The notes: a model not told the origin generated them from the letters alone. DNA of 11,369 bases from Pseudomonas sp. (GCA_029240955.1 JARDZH010000016.1:1-11369), one strand, 5' to 3'; numbered from the stretch's first letter, positions 1 to 6,605 are shown. Numbers and translations: made by a program.

Positions 1-261
1 ATCAAAATCCGGCTCATGTTCAACACATGACTGCCATTCCAATACCCGCAAGATCTGCTGCCTGCTGCAGTCGTCGACGAGGATTTCACGCTGGCCAGCG
101 GCTGCCCGAATTTCCAGTATCTGCAGCAAACCTTCCTCTGCGTATGCACCGGCCTGAATGATCGGCGCGCTTCGGCCTGCCAAATCCAGACGGTCTTGCA
201 CCGATCGGAGCTTGCTTGTGTGGCCGTCGTCGGCATTGCCCATAAATACTTGGATCTGCAT
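1..261 (-). CDS. Unknown early-operon protein (partial, 3' end outside window)
   Basis: This reading frame stays open for 87 codons from an ATG at 261 to the window edge, so its stop lies outside. The start is supported by a good ribosome binding site (AAGGAGAGC) 11-18 nt upstream, just after the stop of the primase gene, leaving a 16-nt gap. The protein begins MQIQVFMGNADDGHTSKLRS, and the visible part has no membrane segment or zinc cluster. I do not recognise the family. Its place as the last visible gene of the leftward early operon, directly behind the primase-helicase, suggests a replication accessory or other early phage function, but that rests on position alone. Confidence 0.7.
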   Translation of the reverse strand, partial: MQIQVFMGNADDGHTSKLRSVQDRLDLAGRSAPIIQAGAYAEEGLLQILEIRAAAGQREILVDDCSRQQILRVLEWQSCVEHEPDFD

Positions 262-277
262 TGGTTTTAGCTCTCCT

Positions 278-3076
278 TTACGCTTTGAATGTCCAGCACT
301 TGACCGTGGTCGGCCGGGGTTGGGATACGGGGTTGCGATGGTTGAAGGCGGCGCGCGCAGCGCTGTGAACGGCCTTGTTGCTGTCGAGAAATTTGCGTGA
401 ACGGGACTCTTTAAGCAGGTCGCGCAACATGGCCACGTCGGCCAGTTTTTGTTTGTGTTCGGCGGCGCGCTCGCAAAATTCGTTGAGGTTGATGGCGATG
501 ACGTTCGGGTCGCTGCTGTGGTCGACCACCGGATCTTCACTCAAGGATTCGAGGTAGTCGTAGACCTCCCAGAATTCGGCGACGGCCGGATGGTCGGAGC
601 TGATCGAGGCCTGACGCTCGATCGCCATCCGCACGATCTGCCGCTGCGTAGCGGCGACCTGCGGATCGCTGAGTTTCAGCACCAGGCGCAGGCCATCCAG
701 CAGCGACAGCAGTTGCGCATGGTTCTTGCTGATGCGCTCCACACGGATGTAACCGCGCAGGTCGTAGCCGCAACCGCCGCAATTGCCCTGGTCACAGGTG
801 TAAGCCGTGCCGCAGGCGAAACAGTGCGTGTGCAGGCGGCGCAGCTTGGCTTCGTGTTCGGGCATGCGCAGGGCGAACAGCTCAAGCACGGCGGACTCTT
901 TACCCACTGCGCGCAACAGGAAATGGCTGAGGGTGTTGCCGTCCAGTGCATTGAGTTGATCAGCGGCTGCACGGCTCTCGGGGGTAACGACCGGGCGCAC
1001 GAAGTGCAGTTTGACGATGCGCGTCATGATCGCTTCGTGAGCGACCACGGCCGCGTTCTGGCTGATCGCGATCGTGCCGCGAAAGGGTGGTTCGTACGTT
1101 TCGTTGCCCGCTGTCTTGACGCCTTTGGTGGCCAGCGTGCCGCCGCCGTAGAAGTCTTTCAGTTCGTCCCATTCGAAGGTTTTAGCGTGAGCTCGATCGT
1201 CGCTGTGGCGATCGGCCTCGAGGAACACCACCGGCATGCCGGACACTTGTCCCATCAGGCGCGAGCGTCCCGCCTTGGTCGACTTCATTGGGTCGAAACC
1301 CTCATAACCTTCCCGGCCGAGCAGTTTCCACAGCAGGTTAAGCAGGGTGGTCTTGCCGGCGCCGGCTTCACCGGTCGCTTCCAAAAAAGGAAAGGACTGG
1401 TATCGCGCGCGGATCTGCTCACAGAACAGCGAGCCGAAAAAGAACACCAGCGCGACGAAGCCCTGGGCGCCGAAGCAGGTCCACAGCAACCGCACCCACT
1501 GCTCGTTGAAGTCTTTGCCGTCACGCTGCAGCTTGATGGGGACGCCTTTTTGCAAGGTCTTCAGGCGCAGCTTGCCGAACTCGAAATAGTCTTCGCTGTT
1601 GACCTTGTAAGTGGTGCCGTCCTTGATTGCGATGTCGCCGTAGACGTAGCAGGCGTATTCCTTGCTGTATCCCACGTAGTCGATGGTCGACACGGTTTTG
1701 ATGCCGAACAACTGGTCCTTCATCAGCTTGTCGAGCTGCTGACCGCTGCCCGTGAACATGGCGCCGGCGGCCATGCCGAGCAGGCGCTTTTTGAATTCAC
1801 TGGCGGCGGAAAGCTGGCCACTGGTGAAGGTGTTTTTCACGCTTTCGGAGTCGTGGGGAAAGTCCACGCGTAGGTAATACCAGGACTCGTCGGTGACTTC
1901 GTTGCGCTGAAAGTACAAGGCTTGCGGGTAGCAGTTGGCAATCTCTACGACGCTGCCGGACTGCTGCAGTGCCTTCTCGCGCTGTTGCGCCTGGTTGAGC
2001 AACTGGTCGTCGTGGTTCTCGCTGTCCTCGATGTCGGACATGGCTCGGTTGAATTTCTCCATGTCCAACTTGAACCAATACAAACGGCTGCCGAAACCCA
2101 GGTGAAATTCCCCGCGCTTGTTCCAGTCGTACATCAGCAAGGCCTTTTCCGCTGCGCTCTCTGCCAGCAGCAGCGCACCTTGATGGCGAGCCTGTTTGAG
2201 GTCGGTAGCGATCTGCTCGGCCCGCTTGGCGTCGTCCTGAATGAAGCTCCAGCGCTGGTGCAGATCGTTCCAGTCCGCCTTGCGGCCGTCACGTTGCGGA
2301 ATCTGCGCCGACTCGCATACAAACCCCAGCGCTCGCGCCTCGCGAACCCATCGCCGGGTGTAAGCATTGGCACTCGGCTCGTTGTCCAGCGCCCATACCA
2401 GCTTGGGCAACTTGGCACCTTCCCGCTTTTTGATCAGTGCCTTGAGCGAGTCCCCGGGGAACGCGTTGGACGACATGGCCGACACCGCCGCAATGTCGTT
2501 ATGCACCAGGGCGATCGCGTCGAAGATGCCTTCGACGATCCAGATCTCCTTGACCTCGAGCAGATCGACGCATGGCGGACACCACCAGACGCCGCGGTAG
2601 CTGTCCTTGGATTTGAAGCGCGCTTTCATCTTGCCGAAACGGTGGGGTTGGTCGATCAGACGTTCCCACCACCCGCCTTTCTCCAGCGCAAAGCGCACCG
2701 TCGCGCTGCCGGCGTTGTGTTCAGGAGAATAAAAACTTTCCTGGGTGAACCAACCCTGGATCAGCTCGAATCGAAAGCCTCGAGCGAACTCAAGATAAGC
2801 CCGCGCAGTGGCGTTAGGGTGCTGATCCGTAGCAGGTGCACGCTTGCTCCAGTCTTCAAACAGATCGTCGTACAGCTCCTTCACATGCAAGGTATGGCCG
2901 CATTTCTCAGGACGGCCACAGATCACCATCCATGGCGTATCGAAACGCGAGTACAGCTCCTTTTTCCTGCACTTGGGACAGGTGCCACCGCGCATGTAGT
3001 CGGTGCCCGTGCGGTGCTTCAATCCAAAGTCGGACTGGAGGCGGTGCAACACGTCGTGGCGAAGATCTTCTTTCAT
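278..3076 (-). CDS. Phage TOPRIM DNA primase with P-loop helicase-like domain
   Basis: This 932-residue protein probably primes and unwinds phage DNA. An N-terminal zinc-binding site resembling the DnaG CHC2 finger is formed by Cys33, Cys36, Cys53 and Cys59/His61. A TOPRIM domain follows: VEGIFDAI at 181-188 carries the catalytic Glu182, and LDNEPSA around Asp231 supplies the acidic metal-binding position. A P-loop ATPase comes next, with Walker A GEAGAGKTT at 569-577, a Walker B-like VVFLEAD at 616-622, and ISQN at 671-674 as a likely sensor. A second cysteine cluster (Cys752, 755, 761, 766, 769) looks like a zinc ribbon. The start codon lies 2 nt after the preceding stop and lacks a strong Shine-Dalgarno, so translational coupling is likely. 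P2 itself uses a rolling-circle initiator (gpA), and none is seen here. The exact ATPase family is uncertain. Confidence 0.85.
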   Translation of the reverse strand: MKEDLRHDVLHRLQSDFGLKHRTGTDYMRGGTCPKCRKKELYSRFDTPWMVICGRPEKCGHTLHVKELYDDLFEDWSKRAPATDQHPNATARAYLEFARGFRFELIQGWFTQESFYSPEHNAGSATVRFALEKGGWWERLIDQPHRFGKMKARFKSKDSYRGVWWCPPCVDLLEVKEIWIVEGIFDAIALVHNDIAAVSAMSSNAFPGDSLKALIKKREGAKLPKLVWALDNEPSANAYTRRWVREARALGFVCESAQIPQRDGRKADWNDLHQRWSFIQDDAKRAEQIATDLKQARHQGALLLAESAAEKALLMYDWNKRGEFHLGFGSRLYWFKLDMEKFNRAMSDIEDSENHDDQLLNQAQQREKALQQSGSVVEIANCYPQALYFQRNEVTDESWYYLRVDFPHDSESVKNTFTSGQLSAASEFKKRLLGMAAGAMFTGSGQQLDKLMKDQLFGIKTVSTIDYVGYSKEYACYVYGDIAIKDGTTYKVNSEDYFEFGKLRLKTLQKGVPIKLQRDGKDFNEQWVRLLWTCFGAQGFVALVFFFGSLFCEQIRARYQSFPFLEATGEAGAGKTTLLNLLWKLLGREGYEGFDPMKSTKAGRSRLMGQVSGMPVVFLEADRHSDDRAHAKTFEWDELKDFYGGGTLATKGVKTAGNETYEPPFRGTIAISQNAAVVAHEAIMTRIVKLHFVRPVVTPESRAAADQLNALDGNTLSHFLLRAVGKESAVLELFALRMPEHEAKLRRLHTHCFACGTAYTCDQGNCGGCGYDLRGYIRVERISKNHAQLLSLLDGLRLVLKLSDPQVAATQRQIVRMAIERQASISSDHPAVAEFWEVYDYLESLSEDPVVDHSSDPNVIAINLNEFCERAAEHKQKLADVAMLRDLLKESRSRKFLDSNKAVHSAARAAFNHRNPVSQPRPTTVKCWTFKA

Positions 3077-3078
3077 GA

Positions 3079-3312
3079 TTACTTCACTGCTTTGAGGCTG
3101 AGGGAGAGGGCGGCCATCAGGCGTTTCTGCGCCGCCATCACCGGAGTTCTTTCGAGAATCGAGCTGTGCCGTTTTTCTTGCGGGACATACCGATACTCGT
3201 CCGCGTACCAGTAGTTGTTGAGGCTCAAGCGGTACTGCTCACGCATCGCAGCCAGCAGCGCTTCGGCTTCCGCAGGGGGCAGCTGTGTGGTCAGAATTAC
3301 GGCGTTTCCCAT
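3079..3312 (-). CDS. Small early-operon protein of unknown function
   Basis: This 77-residue protein begins MGNAVILTTQLPPAEAEALL. The ATG at 3312 is preferred over the longer frame (3342) because GAGG lies 7 nt upstream of it. The sequence has an aromatic stretch (NNYWYADEYRYVP) in the middle and a basic, hydrophobic C-terminal half. No signal peptide, membrane helix or cysteine motif is visible. It ends 2 nt before the primase start codon, so the two are probably translated together. Small conserved proteins of unknown role commonly sit beside the replication gene in P2-like Pseudomonas prophages. I do not recognise a named family. Confidence 0.65.
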   Translation of the reverse strand: MGNAVILTTQLPPAEAEALLAAMREQYRLSLNNYWYADEYRYVPQEKRHSSILERTPVMAAQKRLMAALSLSLKAVK

Positions 3313-3387
3313 CTTGAAACCTCGATTTCGGGCGCAGCTCACCCAAACCCACGGAGTGCGGGGCAGGCGTTTGTTTGAGAATTGGTG

Positions 3388-3753
3388 TTACGAGTCGGCT
3401 AAGCGAAAGCAGCCAATGTCTGGCGCGTTGATGATTCGCTCATAGATGAGGCTGACCGGTACGGCCCATTGTTTGCCGGTGACCGGATCTACAATTACGG
3501 TATGCGTCGATGTACTGCTCTGAATATTCAGCCGTTGCCGATCACGTACAGCGACCATGGTGGTGCCCGCCAGGTGAACGATCTTTTCGGCGATCTGCGT
3601 TTGTACGTCGTAGTCGGCAACCAGGTGCTGGACAGCACGGCTAAACAGTTGCTTATCGTCGCTCAGGTGTTCGCAATGATGCCGCTCCAGGAACGACAGT
3701 GCGGCGCTCTGCAGAATGTCTTGATATTCGTTTGCTGCAGGCGGGGCGGTCAT
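3388..3753 (-). CDS. Early-operon hypothetical protein, 121 aa
   Basis: The start ATG overlaps the stop of the upstream CII-like gene (ATGA), and GGAG sits 8 nt before it, so the start is firm. The N-terminal half is predicted helical (QDILQSAALSFLERHHCEHL). The C-terminal half carries a VIVDPVTGKQWAVPVSLIYE segment that looks like a small beta domain. There are no membrane segments or enzyme motifs. I do not recognise the family. Tight coupling to the CII-like regulator and position ahead of the primase suggest an early role, possibly regulatory or in replication, but this is position-based inference. A 75-nt non-coding gap separates it from the next gene in the operon. Confidence 0.65.
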   Translation of the reverse strand: MTAPPAANEYQDILQSAALSFLERHHCEHLSDDKQLFSRAVQHLVADYDVQTQIAEKIVHLAGTTMVAVRDRQRLNIQSSTSTHTVIVDPVTGKQWAVPVSLIYERIINAPDIGCFRLADS

Positions 3754-4229
3754 TTGGCTTTCTCCGATTTCGAAGCGTGCAGCTGTATGAGAGCGAGTAC
3801 CTCAGCGTGCCTCGCGGCCAGATGTAGAGTGTCCGCCTGGAGAATGGCTTCGGCCTCGGCATCGTTGATGGTTCCGTCATCCAGCGCCTTTGCGATGATC
3901 TGATCAACAGAGCCTTTCTTTGCTGCTGCGTCTACGCACCGGACATACATTTCGACGTTGTCCAGTGCTTCAGGCTCGACAACTGGAACAAACATTCCGC
4001 CGTACATTGCAGCGGTGTATTCCGGCAGAAACGTCGTCCCGGTTTCGAGCTCAAGTTGGTGGAGCTGTGCATCGGTCAGCGGGCGGCTGTTGTTGTTCTC
4101 ATACGCGTGGTTGTCGAACTTTTTGAGTGACAGACCGATTCGAGCGGCCGCGCATTCGCGGCCACCCGGGTAAGCGCAAATGATTGAGCTGACTACCTGG
4201 CGTCGAGTTTTTAGAACTGTGCTTTTCAT
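3750..4229 (-). CDS. CII/YmfL-like phage regulatory protein
   Basis: This 159-residue protein starts MKSTVLKTRRQVVSSIICAY and continues with YPGGRECAAARIGLSLKKFDN and NSRPLTDAQLHQLE. These are hallmarks of the phage CII-type regulator family (Phage_CP76/YmfL) found in enterobacterial and Pseudomonas prophages. Residues about 8-50 should form a helix-turn-helix that binds DNA, and the C-terminal half is helical and acidic. The family is thought to steer the lysis-lysogeny decision. I chose the ATG at 4229 because AGGA lies about 11 nt upstream and family members begin at this point. A start at 4259 (TAATG overlap with the preceding stop) would add 10 residues but lacks a ribosome binding site. 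It is the second gene of the early operon. Confidence 0.75.
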   Translation of the reverse strand: MKSTVLKTRRQVVSSIICAYPGGRECAAARIGLSLKKFDNHAYENNNSRPLTDAQLHQLELETGTTFLPEYTAAMYGGMFVPVVEPEALDNVEMYVRCVDAAAKKGSVDQIIAKALDDGTINDAEAEAILQADTLHLAARHAEVLALIQLHASKSEKAK

Positions 4230-4258
4230 GTTCTGCTTTTTCCTATAGCCCGGTGCCA

Positions 4259-4459
4259 TTACTGTTCGATTACGCCGTCTTTGATACCCAGCAACACCGC
4301 GGCGCGATGTGCCTCCCCCCGGCGACCTTTGATCCGACCGTTCAAAAGGTCGCTGACTAAATTTTTGTTCAGTCCATTTTTTCGGCTGAATTCAGCGATG
4401 CTGATCCCTCTGCGATTCAAAGCCTCTCGGGCTTGCTCAGGCGTAACTGTGGCGGGCAT
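4259..4459 (-). CDS. BcepMu gp16-like HTH DNA-binding protein (Cro position)
   Basis: This is a 66-residue protein, MPATVTPEQAREALNRRGIS. A helix-turn-helix covers roughly residues 20-45 (ISIAEFSRKNGLNKNLVSDLL), followed by the signature GRIKGRRGEAHRAAVLLGIK. That signature is typical of the phage-associated BcepMu gp16 family. It is the first gene of the leftward early operon and diverges from the repressor gene, the position of Cro or Cox. It therefore probably binds the switch operators and favours lytic growth, although this role is inferred. The ATG at 4459 is chosen; an in-frame GTG at 4468 is possible but has no ribosome binding site. Its stop overlaps the upstream alternative start of the CII-like gene by one base. 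Confidence 0.75.
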   Translation of the reverse strand: MPATVTPEQAREALNRRGISIAEFSRKNGLNKNLVSDLLNGRIKGRRGEAHRAAVLLGIKDGVIEQ

Positions 4460-4505
4460 AGTGCGCACTCTGTTCAGTTGTGTTTGTTTGCGTTTGTCTG
4501 TGGTG
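4460..4505. promoter_or_regulatory. Switch region with GTTTG repeats and a 10-bp palindrome
   Basis: The stretch between the divergent HTH genes contains AGTGCGCACT (4460-4469), a perfect palindrome directly before the gp16-like start codon. It is followed on the plus strand by spaced copies of GTTTG or GTTG at 4477-4500. Either element could be an operator for the repressor or the Cro-like protein. No convincing rightward promoter for the repressor gene was found here. Confidence 0.35.
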
Positions 4506-4534
4506 ATTCTTGGTCAAAAAAATGGCCAAGTCAA
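4506..4534 (-). promoter_or_regulatory. Candidate early promoter (leftward)
   Basis: On the minus strand, TTGACT (4534-4529) and AAGAAT (4511-4506) are separated by 17 nt. They match the sigma70 boxes at 5 of 6 and 4 of 6 positions. Transcription would start near 4499, giving a leader of about 40 nt before the gp16-like gene. The promoter overlaps the possible N-terminal codons of the divergent repressor gene, as expected for a compact phage switch. Confidence 0.5.
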
Positions 4535-4551
4535 TGGTGGTGAATAAAAAA

Positions 4552-4899
4552 ATGCTCATTGCAGATCAAGTAGGTGATCGCCTAAGGGAAGAGCGCGAGC
4601 GCCTTGGCCTGAATCAAACAGAGTTTGGTGTGCTACTCGGGGTGAGTCGCGGAACTCAGAAGAACTATGAGCTTGGTGCGAATTCGCTCGATCTTCGCTA
4701 TGTCGCGGCTCTTGAGAAATGCGGTGTAGACGCAGCATTCGTGCTGACCGGCCAGCGGTCCACGCCGCTGGGGCAACTGTTTTCGCCAGAAGAGGAGACA
4801 TTGATAAAGCAATACAGAAGCATCACGCCATTTGACCAAGAGGCAATTCGCCGTTTCCTGCAGGCGATGGCCGATGACGCCGCCCGGAGTCAGAAGTAA
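4552..4899 (+). CDS. Short XRE-family phage repressor (CI-like)
   Basis: The protein carries an XRE/CI-type helix-turn-helix (VGDRLREERERLGLNQTEFG, then LLGVSRGTQKNYELG) within its first 45 residues. A region ending in VDAAFVLTGQ follows, which is common in Pseudomonas phage and chromosomal XRE regulators. The C-terminal tail, FSPEEETLIKQYRSITPFDQ onward, is probably a helical dimerisation segment. There is no LexA/CI-type peptidase domain, so RecA-driven self-cleavage is not expected and induction must work another way. Divergence from the early operon marks it as the likely lysogeny repressor. The start is uncertain: 4552 has GGTGG 11 nt upstream, while ATG at 4522 or 4534 and TTG at 4510 are also in frame. 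Confidence 0.75.
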   Translation: MLIADQVGDRLREERERLGLNQTEFGVLLGVSRGTQKNYELGANSLDLRYVAALEKCGVDAAFVLTGQRSTPLGQLFSPEEETLIKQYRSITPFDQEAIRRFLQAMADDAARSQK

Positions 4900-5001
4900 A
4901 CAGCAACATAGCAAATAAGACATTCGTCGCTCCCCCAGTACCATTGCTAGCTTCCGCCCCGATAACGTCGATTCAGCAATGCACTTTATGGAGTAGTACG
5001 C

Positions 5002-5190
5002 ATGTTGGATCACACGAAAAGAGACCGAATCTGTGTTGGTTTAAGTGAATTCGATTGGCTTGGGTTAACCCCGATGGAGCGTCGTCTGATCGGCCTTTAC
5101 CGATCGTTGAGCGAACAGGAGCAACATCAATTACGCCGGCTCTCTGAGGTGTTAGCCACCAAACCAGAGGACGCTGTTAGCGATCGTTAA
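5002..5190 (+). CDS. Small protein resembling the repressor C-terminal segment
   Basis: This 62-residue protein starts at an ATG with GGAG 9 nt upstream (TATGGAGTAGTACGC). Residues 23-51 (LTPMERRLIGLYRSLSEQEQ and onward) align without gaps to the repressor's FSPEEETLIKQYRSITPFDQ segment. Ten of 29 positions are identical (Pro, Glu, Leu-Ile, Tyr-Arg-Ser, Gln, Arg-Arg) and many others are conservative. It has no DNA-binding domain. It lies 102 nt downstream of the repressor on the same strand. A possible role is pairing with the repressor to modulate it, or it may be a remnant of a duplicated repressor. Both roles are inference; the open frame and ribosome binding site support expression. Confidence 0.6.
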   Translation: MLDHTKRDRICVGLSEFDWLGLTPMERRLIGLYRSLSEQEQHQLRRLSEVLATKPEDAVSDR

Positions 5191-5205
5191 CCGACCCGTG
5201 TAATA

Positions 5206-5233
5206 AACCGCCGTCACCATCCCGTCGGCGGTT
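5206..5233. terminator. Hairpin between convergent genes
   Basis: AACCGCCG (5206-5213) and CGGCGGTT (5226-5233) form a perfect 8-bp stem with a 12-nt loop. It lies between the stop of the small plus-strand gene and the stop of the ogr-like gene. On the minus strand the stem runs into TTTATTAC, a weak U-tract, so it probably ends ogr transcription. On the plus strand there is no T-run, so termination in that direction is less certain. Confidence 0.55.
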
Positions 5234-5238
5234 CGTGA

Positions 5239-5496
5239 TTAAGCCACCGCCTGTGACCCAAGCTGCTCGAACAGCTCCCGCTGTTTCGCCCTGGGCATAT
5301 CCCTCAAATGGTCAAATAACATCCTTTCGAAAGACTGAGCCGATGGGCTCAACGTGTGCGAGAACGTCAGATTTGCGACCCACGTGTGCCCACACTTTGC
5401 GTCCAAGCACTGGCAGTACAGCTTCGCAAACTCCGTCGATAGCTTCTCCCGCGAAGCGATCCGTCCTCTGTGCCCGCATTTGCATTCAACTCGCAT
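5239..5496 (-). CDS. ogr: Ogr/Delta-like zinc-finger late transcription activator
   Basis: This 85-residue protein matches the P2 Ogr / P4 Delta family in layout: cysteines near the N-terminus, then CQCLDAKCGHTW with Cys30 and Cys35, then NLTFSHTLSPSA. In P2, Ogr binds zinc through four cysteines and activates the late head and tail promoters by contacting RNA polymerase alpha. The start at 5496 has a strong ribosome binding site (GGGGAGGG). The first cysteine pair is unusual: Cys5-x-Cys7 instead of the family's Cys-x2-Cys. The C-terminal 30 residues (SFERMLFDHLRDMPRAKQRE) extend past the P2 length of about 72. The gene sits next to the repressor block and just downstream of the portal gene, with its own promoter. 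Confidence 0.85.
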   Translation of the reverse strand: MRVECKCGHRGRIASREKLSTEFAKLYCQCLDAKCGHTWVANLTFSHTLSPSAQSFERMLFDHLRDMPRAKQRELFEQLGSQAVA

Positions 5497-5523
5497 TGTG
5501 TCCCTCCCCAGGGCAGCTAATCG

Positions 5524-5554
5524 CCACTATATTGCCACAATATGTAGTGGCAAT
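5524..5554. repeat. Overlapping inverted repeats, likely operator of ogr
   Basis: ATTGCCAC (5531-5538) and GTGGCAAT (5547-5554) form a perfect 8-bp inverted repeat with an 8-nt gap. A second, shifted symmetry pairs CCACTA (5524-5529) with TAGTGG (5545-5550), and TATTG with CAATA inside it. The first repeat falls between and across the -35 and -10 boxes of the ogr promoter, where a dimeric repressor would block transcription. It lies only 8 nt beyond the portal stop, so it could instead serve as a terminator hairpin, but no T-run follows. Confidence 0.55.
5526..5553 (-). promoter_or_regulatory. Candidate sigma70 promoter of ogr
   Basis: On the minus strand, TTGCCA (5553-5548) and TATAGT (5531-5526) are spaced by 16 nt and match the sigma70 consensus at 4 or 5 of 6 positions each. 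Transcription would start near 5519, about 23 nt before the ogr start codon and ahead of its GGGGAGGG ribosome binding site. The promoter overlaps a strong inverted repeat. Confidence 0.55.
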
Positions 5555-5561
5555 CTCTTGG

Positions 5562-6605
5562 TTAAGAACTGGGCGCAGTGGAATCAACTGAGCTTTCCAC
5601 CTCTCTCCAGTTAATCCGCCTGTCTGGTCGTAATGTGTCATTGACTTGGTTGAACAGCTGGCAGATAGGCCGGATCTCGTTACTGGTGTAAACCCGGTCA
5701 ATCTTTTCGATGTCGCCAAAACCGCCGCTGTTTTCCGGGATGATGCCGGCGAGCGCAGGGTTCATCCGCCAAGCGGCGATCACGTCGTTGCGGGTGATGT
5801 TCTTCACTTTCTCCAGCTCGTCTTTGGCCTGGAAATCCCCCACCGGGATGATTTGAATCGCGTTCTCTTTGCCGTTGGGGATGTTGACGAACATTGAGCG
5901 GAAGTTGCCCACACCCTTGCTTGAGCTGATCTGTGCTCGCAGGTTGTCTTCGTCCTCCTCGGTCAGATCAGGGTCGTTGGTGTAGAAGATGTAACCGGCG
6001 TGAGCCCCGTTGCTGTAGTAACGCCGGCGGAACAAGGTAGCGGCTTCGTTGAGCAGCAGCGCCTGCATGCCGCCCAGGTAGTCCGGCACCCCGTAGATGT
6101 TCTGTTCCACGTCGTAGTCGAGCACGTGCTCGATCTCGTCCTGGTCAAAGTCCATGAACTTGTTGTCGGGCAGCAGCATCCGGAAGCCACCGTCGACCTT
6201 GATTCGCATGTTGATCGCTGCCAGGTGCTGCAGCTCCAGTACTTGGCCGAAGGCGTTGGTGTCGCGGTAGAAGAACGCTTCGCCAAACACCATGTAATCC
6301 AATCCCGCGCAGCCCATCGTTCGAGCGCTGCAGCCGGCCGAGGGAATCAGCTCACGCAGCAGCAGGTTGCGCTTGAACTTCGGGATTGCGCCGTGGTGCG
6401 CGTTGGCTCGCAACAGTTTCGCCAGGCCGGGACGCGACACCGGCGGCTTGTAGATTTCGCCGTCGTCGCTGAGGAACACCCCCAGGTACTCGCCGATGTT
6501 GCCCGACAGCACTTGCTCGGGTTCGCCGAACGTAAACGCCCGCATGGGCTGCTGCTGTTGCGCCTGCTGGTTGACCGGGCGATTTCTGCGTCGATGCTTG
6601 GGCAT
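5562..6605 (-). CDS. Q: Portal protein, P2 gpQ family
   Basis: This 347-residue protein is the portal vertex subunit, which forms the ring through which DNA is packaged and to which head-completion proteins attach. Its length matches P2 gpQ (about 344). The family-typical features are AFTFGEPEQVL near the N-terminus, LDYMVFGEAFFYRD, HVLDYDVEQNIYGVPDYLGG, and the C-terminal MNPALAGIIPENSGGFGDIE. I chose the ATG at 6605 (MPKHRRRNRP), with GGA 6 nt upstream; an in-frame GTG at 6614 would add three residues. The basic, Gln-rich N-terminus is probably flexible. It lies downstream of terminase P in the leftward late operon, and the P frame overlaps its first 254 nt. Confidence 0.9.
   Translation of the reverse strand: MPKHRRRNRPVNQQAQQQQPMRAFTFGEPEQVLSGNIGEYLGVFLSDDGEIYKPPVSRPGLAKLLRANAHHGAIPKFKRNLLLRELIPSAGCSARTMGCAGLDYMVFGEAFFYRDTNAFGQVLELQHLAAINMRIKVDGGFRMLLPDNKFMDFDQDEIEHVLDYDVEQNIYGVPDYLGGMQALLLNEAATLFRRRYYSNGAHAGYIFYTNDPDLTEEDEDNLRAQISSSKGVGNFRSMFVNIPNGKENAIQIIPVGDFQAKDELEKVKNITRNDVIAAWRMNPALAGIIPENSGGFGDIEKIDRVYTSNEIRPICQLFNQVNDTLRPDRRINWREVESSVDSTAPSS

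Noticed and set aside
1855..1866. GTGGGGAAAGTCCAC, partly like the GGGGAAAGCAC core of P2-type cos
   Set aside because: It lies inside the primase coding sequence, lacks the preceding GGCGAGGC, and is far from the packaging genes. I regard it as chance similarity.
449..3214. Long plus-strand open frames (474 and 430 codons) opposite the primase gene
   Set aside because: They are shadows on the opposite strand of a high-GC gene. Their products have no recognisable domains and low-complexity Val/Ala/Gln/His composition, while the minus-strand protein has clear motifs.
5497..5523. Possible cos site in the gap between ogr and Q (minus-strand GGCGA and GGGGAG)
   Set aside because: The similarity to the P2 core is fragmentary, and the GGGGAGGG part is better explained as the ogr ribosome binding site.
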